This document shows, piece after piece, positions 1-14,500 of a DNA stretch of 64,000 nucleotides; position 1 is the first letter of the stretch, and each line of letters starts with the position of its first letter. The DNA is from Mactromeris polynyma (taxonomy: Eukaryota; Mollusca; Bivalvia; Venerida; Mactridae), in the NCBI GenBank assembly GCA_032209605.1, contig JASFXZ010000027.1, positions 10,063,372 to 10,127,371 of the forward strand. Direction: 5' to 3'. A program made the position numbers and the translations under genes. The notes beneath the pieces are model-generated. The model did no database searches and had not been told where the DNA came from. It worked only from the letters and a program-made list of their open reading frames with translations.

Positions 1-360
1 ACCTAGTATTGTGACATATGTTATCAATATATTTTGTCGCCCAGTTGGTCTTCCAGGAGTTGAAATTGTGATAGCAAGTTAAGATTGTTTATTTACAAAG
101 TTAGGTGATCTTTTCCATGTTTTCCTACTCTCAATATTTGTTGCCTTTGATAATTGTTTGGGCAAATGATTCTTTCCAAGGACAATTCCATTCTGGAACT
201 TGCTTCAATATAAGATGATATCCTTGTAGACTGTCAATGCGTTCAAGTCTAAGATATAGACCGAAGCTGTGTTCATTGAACATATTACAGCCACCTCTCC
301 TGCCAACACAACTTGTACACATCATAAAGAGTAACTACTGATTTTTAAGTTTGTGATCAA

Positions 361-425
361 ACCCCGCTCAAACCAGGGCTGGAAGGGTATGCGATAAGGC
401 ACTCTGCCCCTCGATCACTATGCTT
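361..425 (-). repeat. Possible degenerate tRNA-derived SINE head
   Basis: On the minus strand, TAGTGATCGAGG resembles an RNA polymerase III A box, and CTGGTTTGAGCGGGG about 35 bases on resembles a B box. The spacing is tRNA-like but no cloverleaf forms, so a decayed SINE head is more likely than a tRNA gene. Confidence 0.35.
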
Positions 426-2519
426 CTTGTTAGGAATAAGACCAGTGAAATCATAAGAACAAAATATTCACAAAATTTAATGCATTTTTTATTTACATAC
501 CCAATGTATTGTAGAACACACTTTATCAAGAATTTAGGATAAACTTTTCATGTATCAAATATACTACAACAATACGTATACCAATATTGTACATTACAAA
601 CAGCAACATTATTGTATACAAAGCAACATATTGCTAGGAAAAACATATAAATTAAACATGATGATAAAAGATTTATCATATATAAATTCATCGTACGTTC
701 ATATACACAACGCAATACTTGATTCACACAAACAGACATACAGGGGACATCCATTATTTACACAATGACACATACTGTTCTCACCCACACTGTAAGTCAA
801 ATAGATTTGTTACATCACACATGAATATTAGATGGAATGATTGGATGCCGTATTAAAATGACATCATATATAAAATGGTGATAAATCGGGCAACAGGTAG
901 TCTATGAGTTTAACCTTGAATGAATATACATCATAACCTTCATACCTTATTACTAGAGTTATAACCAATACAACGTATTAAGACCACTATTCTTCTATTT
1001 TGCCATCAAATACATTTGAAGCATTTTTGTGAAGAAATATTGATAAATAATTTGTTTGCATTATATGTTAATATTTGCATAGAATAAATTTGCTTTACAA
1101 ACTAGGAAATAGCAGAGCCTGTACAATTTCCACTATTTTCACACGAACAGTCGAGTTTAACCTTAGATTTCTCTGTTATATTTCATGTACAAAAGTGGTC
1201 AAGACAATATTCACTGGGGAATAAATAATGGGGAATAATGTTGCAATAATAATGCCACTTTTGTGAGATTCATCATAAATACAAGTATGCAAAATCAGTA
1301 CAATCTACAAAAATAAAAATGTTACTGCATCGATATTGATAGCCAAATCAACTTTAATATGGCAGAATTTTTATACACCACAATTTGTTTGTAAAATTGA
1401 GCAATTCCTTTCCAATATCAGAAAAGACAGCATCAATCAAATTCTGAATAATTTCACAATGAAAAGTTTAGTGAAAGACCATAAATGATTACATGTATAT
1501 GTAATAATGACATTATATTCACAGTAAGATGTATTTCACAGGGGTAAGCTTGTTCATTGGGACTAAAAAGACAAAACCATCAAAACCCAGTGGACACTTT
1601 CTGCATCCTTAAACCAAAATATTACTTTTGTACACATCTGACTAACTCATAGTTAACATTTCGTCAAAAAAAATCAGCTACATTTCGTAAAAAAAATCAG
1701 TTACTAAGTGTGATTCTCACCCCTGATCCGAAGTTGACACAAATAGTTTTATGTTTAAGAACCATATAGTCAATATTCTGACATAACTAACACACAACAT
1801 TTCACATTCAAATTGTTCATTTAATGGCATCACTGTACAAACAACCAATCAGACAAATCATCTACAAATCAATCATGACTGCGGTTTAGTGTCTCAGACA
1901 AATAAAACCTATGCAATGTTTCATTCCAGATTTAGAACAAGCAATTAAATTATATACAAGTATATACAAACCATGATATATGTACAAATGCTACGAGGTA
2001 AAGCGTATTGTTGATGCACATATAACCTTATTAATATGATTCAGGGCAGTCTTGTATTTGGCATTTATGGAAACAAACTATGTTTTTTCCCGAAACAAAA
2101 AAGGATTACCCTGAAAAGGGATTTCAAATCAAAACTTTTTACACACATGCAAGACCGTTAATTCTGATTCATGAGAAAAAATCCCATGAGAACATAACAA
2201 TAGAAAGACAATTCTATGCATAAATCAAGAGAATATTAATATACCTCAAAGCATAGTGTGGGTGGGTATTCGTTAATCCAAGCTCACTAAAAGTCCATAT
2301 AAATTCTTGCTACATCAATTTCTTATATTCATATTTCTTATCAAATGAATTCATTTATAGATGCATGGATGATTACGAAGTTATTAGAGGTCTTGTTACT
2401 GCAGCAAATTTTCATGCATTGTAACATTAAAATATTCATCAGAATACAAAATTTAATCTGATAAGACATTCTTTTTCAAAAAAAAAGGCAAAAACCAATT
2501 ACAGGGCAGGAATTTTATT

Positions 2520-2715
2520 TCTAAAGCAGGGATTCAACTAGGTGCTGAATATCAAGGGTCATTTTGATAATTCTTGACCATTTCATATCTAAATTACATC
2601 ATAAGTTAGATAAAAATTGACCTTTCAGTCTGATTCCTTAAGGCCAAATTGTGACTTTTTGCAAATTCCAAGGGCCAATGGGTCAACTCCAGTGTCCAAT
2701 GGAACACCTACTGTA
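2520..2715. repeat. Dispersed repeat family A, copy 1
   Basis: Contains CAACTAGGTGCTGAATATCA, then GGGTCATTTTGATAATTCTT, and ends near GTCCAATGGAACACCT. Related blocks lie at about 9310-9466, 19196-19330 and 31859-31973. The ends are roughly complementary (GGGTTCTACT/AGTGGAACCCC in the best copy), which suggests a non-autonomous DNA transposon. Confidence 0.55.
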
Positions 2716-5621
2716 GACTCAAAAGTAATAGCTATTTGAGCATAAGAATAGCAAAGCATGCAACCATTTTTATTTCCAATAAATTATTTCCAGTTATGGA
2801 CAATTCAACTTTAATAACAATGAACTAAAACATAAAATAAGCATTATATTTAACTGACAAGAAGAGACTTTCCAATGTGACCAACATCGTAGTATGTTAA
2901 TGATCACAATAAAATGAATGTAAATGTTACAAACAAAATTTAACCAATCTCTATCCGGAGTTGGGTCTCTGTCAACGTATGAAACTTTAAGTAAGTCATG
3001 TGACTTCACACGAGTGGGAAATGATGAAATGGTGTCCCTAGATACAACACCAAGAAACAAATTGAAATGAATTTCTTACTTTGATTTCCTAAAGCTGTGC
3101 AATCAAATTGTCAGATAGAAATATCTGGACTTTAAGAATTTAATGCACTAAATAGTTTCAATGTATATCAGAGTTCATGCATTTAGAGTTTTTACAATTG
3201 TAAGTAAAGCAATGGCAGGGGTGAAAGTGTCAGCATAGCAGGAAGGATAACTCTGGGTAGACTGAAATGCGGTACCTGGTACAGCAAAGTGATACTTGAA
3301 TGAACCAAGCACATACATGAATTAACTTATAATGGCAGGCGAGTATTGATTACTACAGCACCCAAAATGTTCATGGAAATCTGTAGCAAGAATGCTAGCA
3401 TTTCATTGAAGTGACAACTGTTCAGACTAGATATGTTTGCCACAAATAATGATTAATGTACAAAAATAAATTGACCAACATAAATTTACCATTTTTTTTG
3501 CGATGGCACAACTTCGTTAAGTATTCTTTTGGAGCAACTTTGAGTATAAATGAATATCAACTTCATTTAAAGGATGTATTCAAGATAAAAGTATACAATC
3601 ACCAAAAATATTAAGACAACCGAGTTATAATAACCATTTTTAATACTTATAAATGATTTTAACAATTTTAATTCTAAAAATATATCACTTGTTTGATATT
3701 GTATATAATTTGTTTAATCGTTTATGTATGCAGTCAACTCTTGTTACAACAACATTTGTAACAACAGAGAATTCGTTAAAACTGTACAATGCTGGTGGGA
3801 ATGAATCTGCACATTGTGTCATTGATCTAAATCAGTATAACAACACAAATCGGGGAAATAAACATGGTAGTAAAGAGTCGATTGTACATAAATACCACCA
3901 TCTCTGCCTTATTTCTGTTATCAATGTCAACTTTCAAGCATAGAAGTGTACAACAAAGTATGTGGACATTTATTTTTATATATTACATTCTAGTCCATGG
4001 TAGACAACTCTTGCCATATCAATACAACCCACAATATATTACACTCCCTATCTATGAAGGGAGACGGAATTTTGCTGTACTTGAGCACATTATACGCGAG
4101 CACTAACGCCATAACAATAAACTGCTAGATCATCTTCCTTGTCTTGTTTTCAAGCGGCATAGACATTTTTTATGCTCTTACAATGTTAAAGTGATGCAAT
4201 CCTGAAGTCAGTGAAAACTCTCATTCTCTCAGCCAAAGTAAATCCCCTTTTTGAAAGAATTTGATGATAATCTAGCAATTAATATAGAATGGTTAAAACA
4301 ACCTTGCATAGCATCTAAGCAAAATATATTAAATAACACTCAAAATTATATACACAAAAATGTAATCAACCTCCTCGTCTCCTTCATGCTCTAAATGGAA
4401 AGAAAAGATTACAGGACACTTATAAATATTTTCATGTTCTTTCAATTCTATATATCAAATTTCAGCCAACAAAACACTTCCAAGACAGTGCTTAGTTTGT
4501 GATGTCAGAATACTCGACCTCATTCCCCAACATCACGCATACAGGTTTTGTCAAGGATGCCTCCATGTGTTCCCCCATTTTGTTTCAACCATTGAATGCC
4601 ATAATGACTTTGTATTGTTTTGTTAGAACCTCACAGAACTCTGTGGTTCAAGGAAACTGAATTTAATGAATGTCTGAATGCAATGAATTTTGAAATTTAA
4701 AAAAGCTCATGGAAGGAGGCAACGGCAGTGTGTTGATTACAATGACCAAAACATTTAAACTTACATAAAAGATTGCGTTACTATCAACAACTTTTCAAGT
4801 CTTCACAAGAGAGAGTACTGTGAAGAATTCATGATTTAAAAAAAATGAAATATTTAGAAAAAATATTTTTTCCGAGTGAATCAACTTCACAACGGTTTAC
4901 TTGATGTGCAACAGGACGATCAATGTCTTAAATCACACGACACCATAGATCTGTCATTTTACATACGCTATGTACAGGAAAATTACCTAGGACAACACAG
5001 AAAAGAGGAATTTCAATCAGAGATTTGTTGAGTAGGAAGCATAAAGCAGTCAAATTAGTGTGAAATTACCCATTTTATGTTTTTAACGTACAATAACCTT
5101 GCGCATTGCTCTAAACAAGAGGCGATAATACAATAACTACAATTTAGAAAGGAATTCACATTTTATGGACAAACTTTTTACAAGGAAATGTTTCTTGAAT
5201 CACACAAACAATAAATGATCAATTTATGTTAATATACAACTTCATGAACGTAGATACAGACTTACACGCAACTGTTTTTAATGGCACTTTCCTTTAGACA
5301 TCTGTACAACACAGTGACTGCTTAAATCTTCATTTCGACAAATCAATATTTGAGTAGCTACTGTTCATTAACAAAAGATATGACAAAAATATCATTTACC
5401 TAAATAAGATTAATTTATATAACAACAAAAAACAGACCTGATCAACAGGAAAATAACACATTGTTTTAAAGACTTTTCAAGATTAACTGATACAAATCTT
5501 TACAACAAAAAATAAACAAAATTTACAAAATAAGAATAAAGTAATTTTCCAGCCAGGAATTGAACAGGGCAGGAAGCTGGTATGAAATGAGCACTTCAAA
5601 CTGACAAATAGAACACAGCAC

Positions 5622-5691
5622 ATTGCCAAAGACCCTGTAGGGCCAACAGATAGCTCATTGCCAGAGACCTTGTAGGGCCAACAGATAAAAC
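5622..5691. repeat. Two-copy 35-bp tandem repeat
   Basis: ATTGCCAAAGACCCTGTAGG is repeated 35 bp later as ATTGCCAGAGACCTTGTAGG, each followed by GCCAACAGATA. This is a short local duplication with few substitutions. Confidence 0.8.
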
Positions 5692-6650
5692 AAGCTTTAA
5701 GTTCTTACAGCTAGTCTCCCAAGTTCTCTGTTAGTATAAATACATTCCATTCCAGTAAAATATATCACAGCATGTATACTGACAATGTAAAGGCCTAGTA
5801 CACTAGTTAAATTGCAGGGTGTTTGATAAAATGCATGGAATCACAGCCCTTTTTTATGGCAAATTTGGGGCCAATATTGGGCCCCATTCCCCAAAGAAAA
5901 AGGTATATATTTTCTCCCTACTTGGAAAGAAAATTCCCCTTCAGCAAGATTATTTAAATTTTGCCTTATAAATACCCAAATTTGGTGATTCATGATGCAA
6001 ATTTCCCCTATCAAAAGGACCCGCCATACTTCCCCAAAAAGTGAAAAAATGGCTGAATCGCATCCATCTACCTATGCCTGGCTAGAGAATTAAGCAAAGA
6101 ACATAATCAACAAGGGAACATCAATGTAACTTCATGTAGGCCGACAGAACAATTTGGTATAATACTATTTCAAATTCATGATACAGTTAACCAAGAATAA
6201 AATGTTTCATGGATTTGAGAGAAATTTTGAACATACTGGCGCTAATATCGTCAAAATGTGGGTAATTTTTGGAAAACCGCAAACTTGCTTATGTTCATAC
6301 AATTGCATTCAATGACAATCTTGTTATGAAAACATCAGACTAACACCTGATTAGACAAATAAAGTCCAAATGAAATATGGAGTAGACATGAAAATGCGAA
6401 ATTTAAACTTTAGTTTTAAATCAACAAATCAATTATAACCCTATATCTAATGCTATTACTAATCCATGCTTATAGCTTATATACATAAACTGGCCATTAC
6501 TTTGAATTTTTTAGCACAATTAAAATTTTCCTCAGAATGTATTACTGAAATTATTGTACAATGTGTAACTGTGCATTATAAACAGAATTTGTTGCTAAGA
6601 AGTAGCACCGTGAAAGACAAATTGTATTTATACAATGATTTTAGTACAAG

Positions 6651-7328
6651 CAGGCCTTCCAGCAGCATATACCAAAACTAAGTGAAAACTAGGAATGAAA
6701 GTCACAGAAAACTAGGAAAATTGTAGGAAAAAATAGGAAGTCAATGATACAAAGTAGGAATTATTGAAAGGAAATATGTTACCTTTGCAGCTTATTTTAT
6801 TTGATTACCATACACCAAGGCAATTGGATCATTTAGTTGACAGGTTGTTTCCGCAGCCACTTGCAGGTAATACTGAATTTGTTAAGATTTTTCACCGTAA
6901 ACGCTGTCTAGATTTTTATTGAATATTCCTACTTTCGTTTTCAATATTTCAATATAGCCTAGCTTGATCCTGTATAAATAGGTCAATAGACTTCAATTCT
7001 GCCAAACAACTATGTGTTCCATTAAAATTTCGACACTAAAATAAAATATTTTTCCTACCTACCTACCCACCTCTAAACGCTAGGGTCGGTAAAGGGCAAA
7101 CAAATACTTTTTTAATTTTGGCCTTAGCAAAGTAGTCTGTCAACTAAACATCCTCTTGTCTTCTTCAGCAAGAAAATCTCCAAAACCATATTTAAAAACT
7201 TCTAGACATTATCCAACCTACTACTCTGCTGATGAAACAGTAGGAATACTAGGAGCTTTTTGGAAAACTAGCAAAAAGTAGGAGCACTCTAAAAAACTAG
7301 ATAAAAACTAGAAACGCTGGAAAGCCTG
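6651..7328. mobile_element. Non-autonomous DNA element with 13-bp inverted ends
   Basis: The left end CAGGCCTTCCAGC and the right end GCTGGAAAGCCTG are inverted repeats with 12 of 13 matches, 678 bp apart. The interior is rich in ACTAGGAA/AACTAGCAA-like words near both ends and has no transposase ORF. The superfamily is undecided. Confidence 0.6.
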
Positions 7329-8443
7329 TATAAAAAAAACATTCTTGAAGGATAAAAGGACTAAATTCCACACAATAATAATCTCCTTTTACAAATAAGT
7401 GAACAGAAATGTATACATATGAGGGCTTCCATGACAAAACCTGTATTGGTGAAATTAGTTATGATGTCGAGTATTTCTCAATAAAAGTTTTGAAGTCGCA
7501 AACCGAGCACTTTCTCGAATTGTGATTAATAGAATTGAATGAACATGAATTTTTTTGCAAATGGTGTGTAATTAGTATTTTCCATTTGGAAAACAGAAGA
7601 TATTTTATTTATTGAAGCTGTTCTGAGGAGACATGAGGAGACATGATCACTTTGTAGTTTACTTTTCTATTTCGTTGTCTATATTTGAAGCACTATAAAA
7701 AGAAAAGTAGATTTTACTTTTTATTGTAGTATTTTTTAAAATCCAAAAATCAGAAAATGGATTTTTGGTATCTTATACAGATTTTCTCATGGAACAGATC
7801 ATATATATGATTTCTTTCGTATATCAACTGAATAATATTTTACATCCAAACAAAAAATTTAGCATTACCCAAACGTTTTAATTAGTTAATTACAAATTAC
7901 TTAACAATTATTTGACTGGTTTGATTATCCAAAAACTCCTTTGTAAGATACAAAATTGTGAAATTGTATTCAGTTGTTCTCAGTAGTCATGTCAATGCCT
8001 ATTTAACCTAACACATAGCAGTAATTAACATAATATCTATATACACTTCAAACACACAAAGTATTCTACAGCTGAATATCACATCAACTTTCGATATATA
8101 CCCAGCAATGTTATTATCTCTTCAATAACACCCAGGTACTGTTTGGAAATCTATTTTCAATATCTTCCGATAAACCTCCATGTTCAGTCTCCTTTAATTT
8201 CATGTCAGCTTGCAGTGCATTTAATGCACAAATACACAATAACATCGACCCCCACAATGCAGTGACCTCATATCACCCAATAGTACACAGACACTGAAAA
8301 TTCATGAACAAAACCAACCAACCAACTCATCACAGCAACGTGAACATTCCAGAATGATATAAGCTTCATGAATTTGATGCGAAGATATTGAATTCACGAT
8401 TCCAAGCCACTCTTAATGCACAAGTATGATTAATTTCCCTACA

Positions 8444-8566
8444 CTAGATAGTCCGTTCACAAGGAGGACGAACACAATAATGTAGTATAGCACATTCATT
8501 ATCCTTTTCTTCTGACACTAAAGTCGCCACAGTTTGTTTCCAATATTCAAAACTGATTCGAGAACT
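8444..8566 (-). CDS. TRPC4AP: TRPC4AP exon 22 (stop codon)
   Basis: 40 codons plus TAG. SSRISFEYWKQTVATLV matches the vertebrate C-terminal SSCISFSYWKETVSILL. The tail then diverges and ends PCERTI, instead of the longer human tail. Confidence 0.92.
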   Translation of the reverse strand, partial: SSRISFEYWKQTVATLVSEEKDNECAILHYCVRPPCERTI

Positions 8567-11500
8567 CTGAAAGAAAAATCATTTGAATGAGAAAATATTC
8601 TTCTGAAAAATACTCTTAGAACATCATCAATAACACACAAAATGAAAATATCTGCCATAAACTGTCTTGCTGACTTGCATAATTTATTTAGTTATTTTGG
8701 TAACCCTGCCCGCAAATGGGAGAATTGAGTGTCTTTATTAGATGAAAATGTGAATTTTGAGCCAAACTTTTAACTTATTTTTACTGTTTTTATTCAATTA
8801 TGCCAAATATACAGCATTTTCAGACAAATATGCCTCTAAATGAGCACTGCTATGGGATTTACAACCTCTTCTGTAAGTAACTTCATTTCAAGAAGACCAT
8901 GTTTTATTCAAAATGAAATTGCGGACTCGATGAATTCAAATGAAAGAGTTCTAACTGTAGGTTATTTCAACAAAATTGACTTAAGACGGCAAAAAAACAA
9001 GAAACAATCGTCAAAAGACTCAGGGATTATAACATAAAGAATACCTTCTCCAAGGCACTGCAGTCTTTATCTTTATGAAGATAATGATCTTGCCAGAAGA
9101 GCAATAGGTCTCTAAAGTTTGTCATGAACTGAACAGATCCATTCACTTCGAGCATCCCTTCTTTCTGGTCCTTCAACTCTTGGAGATAACGTCCTAACTG
9201 ACTCTTTCTGTTTGCAAACATGAGAAACACTAACGTCGTGTTGAGGCAACTCACATTTTCCTGTATTAAAACAAAAACACTCCAATGAAAGTTATATCCA
9301 ATATCAACAGAGGTTCCTTCCACTAGGTGCTAAATCTCAAGTCATTTTGATAACTTTTTACCAGATTTTACCCTTCTAAGTTAAACAATCCTTAAGGTCA
9401 AATTGTGGCTTTTTTTGGAAATTTCAGGGGCGAAAGGGTCCACTCCCAGGTAAAATGAACCCCTGATATCAAGAATGCAAGTATCTAACCTATCTGAATT
9501 AATTGATGCTGAAAGAAAAGTCAAAATGACTCTGCTGAACACAGATATTCCATGTAATAGAAACTATAAGCTCCATTTTACTGTATAAGTTTTAAAGTTC
9601 GCGAAATGGGAATATTCGTGAATTTCGTCAATTCAAGAAAGTGACCCAAGATATCAGTCAGCATAGATTTCGTCACTCACTCAAAAATATTTAAGTATGA
9701 CGTCCGTAACTGTCTTAAATATAATGATCAGCTGTTCCAGCATGTGCAATCGAAAGGTTTGGAACTTTCGACTTCCACACAAGAAAAAATAGGTATTTGT
9801 TCTGTTAATTTAAATCATCACCAGTATCCACAGGCAAATGAGCTACAGAGAAGACATATACTTGAGTAAATGCTTTAGTATCTTTTATCAGTCTTAAAAG
9901 ATATTGATAAATAAATGATTATAAAAGGAGAAATATTGTCATATTGTGCTCTATCGATAAATTAATATTATAAATAGGTTTTAAGAACAAATCATTTGAT
10001 AGCCAACTAATCTTATTTAGAGTGTTTTGCTTCAGTATTTACATGTAATCAGAGACTGATCAAAAAGGTGTGGGTTCAAATTCTGCCATGGCTTAAATTC
10101 TTCCATAGTCTGTAGTCCCTGAATAAAGCACAAGCACTGGGTAGAAACTTTGAAAGCAGCAAGCCACATGGCTTATCATATGTAATAAGAACTTTTTTTA
10201 TGTAAAATACAGAAGAAGAAACTTTTCTACCTGTGTTAGATTCTGTACATCAATGATGGTGATAAGTTTGTAGAGATAATCAAGTTGACGATTAAAGTTT
10301 CCGATATACTGTAACAATTTGCTGTCATTTCTCACATAATCTAGAGTAAAGAAGAACATATATTATCAGGAAGTTATTACCCAGGCAAATAAAATCTTAC
10401 CATAATCTGACAAGATAAAAACAGGATTGGATTTAAAATAATTGAAGATTCACAAATAAGATTTGAAGCATTTAATCTCTCAACATTTACAATTTACATT
10501 AACAAGACTAGAGCAACATTTCTCTCGGAAGCAATAGTTCGAACAATAATATTAAATTTGAGACAAAAAATGATAGTGGTTGCACTTATCAAATGTGAGC
10601 ATAGAGATCAACTTTTGATAAAACAATATTATGCCAAATTGTTTCAACTACATACATTAGTCATAAATACACCAAACCTATTATGTTTTTATTTTAAATA
10701 AAGTCACCAGTATTAACTACATAGAGATATGATGAAGAATGGTACGGTAGTGTTCAACAAATGCACATTAATACCTATCAAAAATAACCACTAAGCAGGC
10801 CTTTTTCTATAGTTCCCACCGGTCAGACTATCTGACCCATTCCCAAAGCCAAATATATGGGGTTGTTCCCAATCAGAAAATATCCCAATCATAAGTACAT
10901 ACGAAAAATCATCAATTGGAGCAACCTGGTATATGTTGAAGACCTTTGAATAACTCTGGCCCTTATTGTCCCTTGTGCCATAAATGTTTGTGGACATTTT
11001 TGTGTCCTTTTGACAGCTGATATAAGGAATGTAGATTAGAATGCTTGTTTAAATAAAAGTTATGCAAATTTTCCCAATTGATCTAGGGTATTTTTCAAAT
11101 GGACAGAAAAAGGCCTGACTAAGGCCAACCGGAAAAACTGTTCCGTTTCTGTAACAGGTATGACACTTTTTGGATACATTTCTTTTTTATGAACAGTATT
11201 TCAATGAAAATGTAATGTTTATTATTGCATCATATAACTTTTTGCTATAAATTTAGTCTGTAGCTCCTGTGTATTTATATTCACACCAATTTTCAACTCT
11301 GTAAAACATTATCACTGTATCCGTACACAGGATTGTTATAATTAAAACATACAAAATTGAAGCAATACGATTCCTTGTGATAAAACAATGTTGCTTTCAT
11401 ACTTGTGATAAAAATATTTTAGAGACAGCTAATTTATGGGTAGAAAACTGCTTTGTGTAATGGATAATTTATAACTGTTTGAGAGGCTGAAGCGTATCAA

Positions 11501-14500
11501 CACTACGATACTGCAGTTCAGATATGTGTTTTGTCAGCAGTAGGGATCACTAATTTTCAAGAGAAATTTCCAGCCATACAAATTGCCAACTACAAGATTA
11601 GGTATTCGATGTTGTAATAACCAATCCCATCCCATTTGCTTACAATACACACTTATATTGCTATGTTCTACATAAATGTAGTTTTGTTTTATTACATGTA
11701 TAATATTTAAGCAATAAAACTATGATTGAATTAAACTGAAAATAAATAATTGATTCAATGATTCCTTTAACAACATTTGCTTTCCTCGTCTTCATGAAAC
11801 TAGTTCAGACAAGAAACATACACTAATCAGTTCGAAAATATCTTAAATGAACCTTTAAGGTACATTGTCTAAATAAAAATACTTTGGCTGTGTTTGAGCT
11901 CTACACCATTCTTCAACAATATTCCCTTTATGTACAGCGGGACAGTTGAACTAACCAGTGTTCCTGGGTTACCAACTAGTACCAACCTTCCGTAAGCAAC
12001 ATGCAACTTCCCCATTATTCAGAGGTGGAGAAGGAAAAGTAACTTCATTAATTTCAGTCAAATTGTCACAAAAAAACTAAATTTTACACAGGATTCAAAC
12101 CTAAAACCCCTGCACAGCCAGTTAATTGCTCGATCAATTTTACAAACAAAACAGGTTAACTGATTTCCCTATAACTAAAACTACTTGCTCCACTAGAATG
12201 ATTAAATTTAAACACAATGATATTGTAGAAACAGGGAAAGCATATTTAATTATAGATAGGCTATGTAACACTAACATGATGGCGAAAAGAACAAGAATAA
12301 AGACTATATTTACCAGGAGTGTTGATCGAAGGACCTACAAATCATATAGATAAGAATGGTTTATCAGTACATAAGATTTCTTCTCTTCAACACAGAATTC
12401 AATGACAACATTTTTTAAAGAGAATACATACATTCAATAAATATTTGACAGCCAAAAAGCACTCACCGAATTTTTGGGAACCAGCTGAATGGACATACTG
12501 ATTTGATTAAAACAAATGTCCTTTGGTCCTTGTTTTGATAAGTTCAGGCCAAACTTTGAGCACATAAGGCTGAACATTGAAGATAAGCAATGATATATAG
12601 TCAGAGTAATTGACGGACAAAAATGTGACCACAATAGCGAGATACCAAGATTTTATATCAACTAAAGTGAGCATTTGATAAAATATCATCACTAAACAGA
12701 CCAACAACACTAGTATAACAACATCGAGAGAATCAAAGCACCATATGATGTTGTTTATGTCTGGCTCTGTGATCACACTAGGATTGGACAATTTTCATTT
12801 TTGATGAACACGTCAAATCCGACATAATACCACAAGTATTTTGTATGAACAGGAGCAATGATAGATGTGTGCTGTTAAGTATCATTTGACCACAATTTGT
12901 CAGATCAGATAGCTAAAGTAAGTATAAATCATATATCTATGTCACAATAGCTAGTGACACGGAGTCATGATTTCTAACATAAATAATAGCCAACCTGGCA
13001 CTGTAAGCCACAGTTGTTTGGTTCTACTTGGTCATTGTTTTATCACTATATATTATAATGATTAACATATGGCAATGTATATACAGGCATGAGAAAGCAA
13101 TATTTCAAAATCAGCTTCAAACTCGGCAAAGGGTCCAGGGGGCTGCTGAAGGTCCTGAACTTTTAAGCATCTAAGATGGCTAAATTGTCTCAAAAACGGA
13201 CATTGCGAGCATCAAATCTGTAGATTTCCACGAATCTGCAGAAAATTCTCATGCCTGTATATAGCATTACAGCTGACTTCAGTTTATTAATATCATAAAT
13301 GTATTTTTCAGTTTTACGCTGTTTCAATAAATATAGATTTAAAAAAAATATATTAAAACATCCTACAATTCATGAAAGGTTATTTACTTAAGATCCAATT
13401 AAAGATGTCAGAAACAAGGCAACAACGAGTATGCTAGATTGTCTAGATGGGTATTATTTGCTTTATTTGCAGAGTCAACTGGGTATTATTTGCTTTATTT
13501 GCAGAGTCAACTGGGTATTATTTGCTTTATTTGCAGAGTCAGACCACTGATAAAATATTATGTGGACTAAAATAATAAATGTGTCAGGGGCTCTCATGAT
13601 GTTAGAAAAAATGAAGACTTGAAAATTAAGCCACAGAAATGTCACACATACCTTTCAAGCTCTCGTCTTCAGCTCTGAAGTGTTCTAGTGACAGTATTAA
13701 ACTTCTGATAAACATATTGGAATCTACAAGGTTTTTGTTTACTGTATTGATGAATTTATCAAACTGAAATTAAAGACAAATTTGACATATTGTTCAACAT
13801 CAACTTCAAAACAAAAAGTCTCAATAAAAAATGCAAATTCAACTTAATTCAAATTCAGTGATTGTAATTTGAATAAAACTTTGACCATCACTATGTTCAA
13901 GGTGTTTCTACAATCTTTGATAATGTAATGCAATTATGTACACTTTTTACACTTGCTTGCAGCAATAAATGTAAACAATCACATTGACAAGTAAAACATT
14001 TCCCGATTGTTCAAATCCCAACTTAATGAATACTCATTATTGAGTCCAAAATTACCCATGTACTTGCAAAATGTGGTTTTGTTCTGATTTTGTTTTCTTG
14101 GTCCAAGGTAGGTAAGTGACATAATAGATGGACACTATTTTAATTGTGTGGCAGCAATCACAAAATACGAAGTAAAAGAGTATTACCTTTTCTTTAGTAG
14201 TGAGAATACTATCGAATGTTTTGAAAGCCTCTATATTGAATTTGACTAGTTCTCCGAGCAAATCAAAACTGCTCTGTAGTATCTCTTTATGGCGAATCTC
14301 ATGTTCAACAATATTGGAAGCCACATGCTGAAATAACAAGAATACATAAAATTCTTTTATAAAAACCAAAGCTGAAAACGGCCACACAAATCGTCTTTCA
14401 CACAGTTTTTGCAGTCAGTTTAATATAATCATTTGTATGAGAGGCATTCAATATGCAATCTTACTCAATCCAGATAGCTGGCAGCAGGTAAACTCTACAT

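Larger units (their letters stand above)
1..8443. other. 3' flank or long 3' UTR of TRPC4AP, with dispersed repeats
   Basis: No convincing coding exon is visible. On the TRPC4AP strand, AATAAA-type poly(A) signals first cluster near 7604-7613 (overlapping copies), so a 3' UTR of about 0.8 kb would be possible, but many later signals exist and the true end cannot be chosen. The stretch holds the elements listed separately at 361-425, 2520-2715, 5622-5691 and 6651-7328. The rest is unremarkable AT-rich DNA. Confidence 0.6.

Noticed and set aside
131..325. 64-codon minus-strand ORF that reads somewhat protein-like
   Set aside because: An acceptor-like GGCAG lies near its start, but no partner exon, known motif or conserved neighbour was found. 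It was not supported well enough to list.
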